A DNA stretch of 64,000 bases, taken from positions 6,166,772 through 6,230,771 of the forward strand of contig BDGG01000002.1 in NCBI GenBank assembly GCA_001949185.1, read 5' to 3'. Origin of the DNA: Ramazzottius varieornatus (lineage: Eukaryota; Tardigrada; Eutardigrada; Parachela; Ramazzottiidae). Positions within the stretch are counted from its first letter, which is position 1, and each line of letters starts with the position of its first letter. Under the pieces are notes generated by a model, which searched no databases, had not been told where the DNA came from, and saw only the letters and a program-made list of their open reading frames with translations. Below are positions 60,439 to 64,000 of the stretch, piece after piece. A program made the position numbers and the translations under genes.

Positions 60439-63400
60439 GTAAGGATAAAAGTGACAGGAAGACCAACTAGATGGGTTTAGGTGGCAGGTTAGGGATCAGA
60501 GTGTATGAACTATCCTGTCCACCTGCATACATTGAACCCCGTTTTAGACACGAGGTTCGTGTACGCTGGTACTTGCGCGATGGGTAAGCCTTCTGCCGGT
60601 TGAACGAATTCCGAATTCTATATGCGATGGCTTCCCGAAACAAAAATTGCAGTTATTTTTATGTGAGTATGGAGTGGAAAGCGTTCTATCGGGATACAAT
60701 GGAGGTGAAATCATCCATTCCGGAATGTCGTTGAGTATAGTCGTATAGTTGATTTCGTTTTTATAGGCTTGGAAGTGCATATGTTGTGGTAGCCATTGTT
60801 TGAACAGGCGAACCTTCTGAACGTGATGGAATGTCAGATCGTTTACCGTTTAGTGTGATCATCAAGCCAACATGGAATATGGTGTTGCTGTTATGGATGT
60901 GAGGTGGTAATGTTTCGACGCTGGAGTTTAAAATTTGCCAAAATATCACTTCCGGTTGGTATGGAGGAGGAAGTCTTTTCTCATAGTTTTCTTCCCGTGC
61001 ATAAACCGTTTCATGCACTCTGCGTGAGGTTTATCTTTTTCCAGGGCGCACAGTATCAGCAAATGGGCTTGAGCTTGCTGTTTGTGTTGTCTTCATCGAC
61101 GTTATCGATTTTTTTGTCGAAAGCGGTGGATGGAAGAGTCACAAAGAATGCGTGGCGTGGCTTTTTATCTCGTTGTTATCATACGTTATACCGATTCAGG
61201 TTTGGAAGCTTTTAGGAGAAAGTCGATGAGACCTATACAGCAAAAGGGCCTATGTGTCATTGCTCGCTGTAGCCTGCATGAGGAAAGAGTAGAGAGATTA
61301 GGCCATTATGTCGGCTATATAGAGGAGGAACCATTCTTCGATATGCTTTCCATATCGCATATCGCTATGGGTGAATACTACAGCGTATAGCGTCACAAGA
61401 TGCCGACGAAGCACGTCACCTTTGTGTTTGCCCAAGTCAGTCATAATTTTGAGAAAGGCGCTTCTGCTCTACTGACTCGTCCTAAATCGATAACGCTACA
61501 AGGTATCGGCGTAATATTCTGCTGGGCCATGTTTACGGTACGTCTGGTATCCTTCTGCCAGGCAGGCTCAGCTCTTGAGTTGCTCGTAATGTAGAGCAAA
61601 CTTTATGCTGAAACAACGGATACTTGGTTCCATTGAAAATTCAACCGTACTTTAATCTGCCTAGAGTAATACCAGGTCTATATCCACTTAAATCTATTGA
61701 GGTTATCTAGGCTCTAAAACATTGCTTATCGATATTAAGCCTCGTAAGCCAAGTTTGGAGAAGAAAGTAATCGCCAGACTGGCTTTCCAACGCTGGGGTT
61801 CTTCGCGTCGTTACACCAACTGGTTCGTCCATATGCGGCCATAATATCGCGCTCAAAGTTCCATGTTTGAATCACCGCCGCCGCCGCAATATTCATGCAA
61901 GTGCTCATGAGCAAATGTTGCAGCTGCAATATAACAAGAAAGACCACTCAGTATGAATGCCTTCAAATTTAGGCGCAACACGACAGATGTTTGTTTGTCC
62001 TGTACGCTTCCATAAGCTCAGTAGACTGTGGAGAGCTTGTTTGCTACATTGTGGGTGCGAATGGTAATCTTTTAGCAATGACATATGCTATTATGACGCA
62101 GCTAACTCGATCGAGGGACCCTACTGTGCAACCAGCCAAGAACCGCGGCAGTGGGCCGACGAGGTCGCCATCCGTCGTGCTGCCAACGTTTCCTGTTTTT
62201 GGCCATACGGCATGTTCCGTGATGTCCTTCTGACATTCGTTAGTCTGCCAGGGCGTGCCCAAGCATCTTCTAATTTCCCGAAAGACAAAGAAAGATAGTG
62301 AGGATATATTCTGGGCGCTTGGAAGGAGGAAAGTGTGCAGACAGCCAAGAAGGCTATTTTTAGATAAATAATCTAGGAAAGGATGCTTCGCGATCTGAGT
62401 TGTGTTCTCTTTGGCAATGCACGTCCTTGACTTGCCATGTAGCAAAGCAACATACCGAGAAAATGTCTACATCGCTTAATTCAAGACATGCTGGAAAATA
62501 TTCAGTGCAATCTTACTATTCTGGAAAATATCACGACGATTTTTAGCGTGAGTTTGTCTTTTCCATATTTACGGAAGTCACAAAACATAGTGACATGTGA
62601 AGTGTGCTTGCGCAACTTGAAAGAATGGCATGATGAGACAAAGAGGGGGAGAATGAGCAATTATCGCCGCAGTGCGCAGCGCAATTTGCCGTAATTCTCG
62701 ACGCGATTTTTTACTAGTTGGCCTCAAGGACATAATGATAGTCTGGTGATGAGGGGAAATTAAGTTATTGTGTTTTGGACATTATTAGCTGGCGAGAGTC
62801 GTTCAGTCCGGGGATGCTCTGTTAATATTGTCTCCCGCTTCCGTTCTGGTCTATTTACAGTGGCGCAAGCACCAGAGGACACTCCTGGGACTGAATCGAT
62901 AATTGTTTCTCTGCTGCCGGCTGAGCTACATTTGGGGCGGATCATGGATGGGTGAATGCATGACCGGCATGCTCTAGGAGGTGGAATTTAGAGAAAAGTG
63001 ATACAAGGAAGGAGCCCATCGGAGTAGTAATTCATGTTTCGAGCGTGCGGCGGCATGTGCAGATGCATACTGCCATCTGCCCAATGCATTGAACGGCTTG
63101 GTCAGCCTCAATTAGCCATTACAACCTACGCGTTGGACTTTAAACGCGAGAGTCGTATATAAAAATATTCAGCGGATACTTGAAAGCCCCGTGAATTACA
63201 CAGCGAAATGTCTTTTAATACGATTGAACATCGATTGATTTATGGCGGTAGGACATGGTCAGTTGTTTTCCGTGTTGCGTTTCATTGACCCGACGGCGAC
63301 AGAGCCTCCCGCAAGATTGCACCGGCCTTGCAGTTGCAAAATGTATGATGAGGGTGCTGGGATACGGAGGAAAGAGAGAAACTTAATCATTTTCCGTTTG

Positions 63401-64000
63401 GGTTGCTTTGATAAGCCTGAGCCGAGATTTGCACCGCGCCGCGGCCAAAGGATTTATAAAAGCCGGCAGCGCGTCTTGTTGGTCTGAAGGCTATGAACTG
63501 ATGGGAGATGAAGCATTCCATGGTCAGGCCTTGCGGTAACAAGGCAGATTTAGAAAGTGAAGTCAGGCGATGACTGGATTTCACACAAGGAAGGAGATCG
63601 AAGCTGGTCAGCGATGGATTTTATACAGTCTGTACTGTATTGATGAAGAGATGTGTTGACCATATGTTGTTTCACAATTAGATTGGCGAGTCTGGCCACT
63701 ATCTGGTTTCACTTAGACTTGACTGGGTTGCCTGTTAGTTCGGGCTATTTGGCAGGGCAGATCGCCTTCCTTTCCACGGGACGAAAGGTGGGAAGTGCAG
63801 GAAGATGAGCATTGTGGAATGTCAAGTATCCCGCCTCATAGTCGATCAAATGGCGCAGCGTGATAGCACTGCCGGCTTTGATCAACAGCAGGCTCCGGCT
63901 TCATGTTACTATCTAACGTCCTGTAAATAAGGCGAGTGAGCTTGATAGAACGCGATGGGCGTATTCACTTCCCTCCTTCGTTTTAAAAGGATTACAGTCC
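60439..64000. other. Right-hand stretch without recognised exons
   Basis: Probably a long intron of the gene starting at 60214, or intergenic DNA. No conserved reading frame, tRNA or strong repeat was recognised on either strand. It ends at the window edge. Confidence 0.35.

Overview
This window is animal nuclear DNA. Almost every recognisable gene is split into many short exons by small GT-AG introns, many of them only about 50-70 bases long, and the proteins are metazoan families: IP3 receptor, srGAP, FRMD4, ATRX, XPC, SPSB3, PLCXD, CAP, ELAPOR, a shavenoid-like protein and a probable dystroglycan. A shavenoid-type membrane protein points to an ecdysozoan or panarthropod. Compact introns and roughly balanced base composition would suit a tardigrade, but that placement is inference; nothing here fixes the species. 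No bacterial gene, operon, CRISPR array, rRNA or convincing tRNA was found.

Layout. Bases 1-499 hold the 5' exons of an ELAPOR-like gene on the minus strand that runs off the left edge. A secreted CAP-domain gene (1806-2919, +) follows, with a TATA box. Next come SPSB3 (3975-4914, -) and srGAP (5753-10445, -; F-BAR, RhoGAP, SH3, long tail, first exon uncertain). Then comes a gap of more than 5 kb, an unrecognised two-exon gene (15800-16474, -) and a large ATRX/XNP-type chromatin remodeller (17934-25728, -).

The middle is dense. FRMD4 (27312-31506, +) converges on an unrecognised type I membrane protein (31737-32662, -), and just upstream of that on the same strand is a PLCXD gene (32775-34108, -). 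A 2-kb repeat-bearing spacer with a pentanucleotide array and a cruciform-like inverted repeat separates PLCXD from the divergent XPC gene (36204-38526, +). XPC converges on the shavenoid-like gene (38944-42878, -). The full coding region of an IP3 receptor fills 44255-56024 (+). The last 8 kb are sparse; the only supported item is a first coding exon resembling dystroglycan (60214-60438, +) that probably continues beyond the window.

The genes do not form one pathway. Loose themes are cytoskeleton and membrane shape (srGAP, FRMD4, shavenoid-like, dystroglycan), phosphoinositide and calcium signalling (PLCXD, IP3 receptor) and nuclear DNA maintenance (ATRX, XPC). Exon boundaries were read by eye from splice signals, reading phase and remembered family patterns; no search was run. 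Where a total length is given, the exon lengths add up to a whole number of codons.
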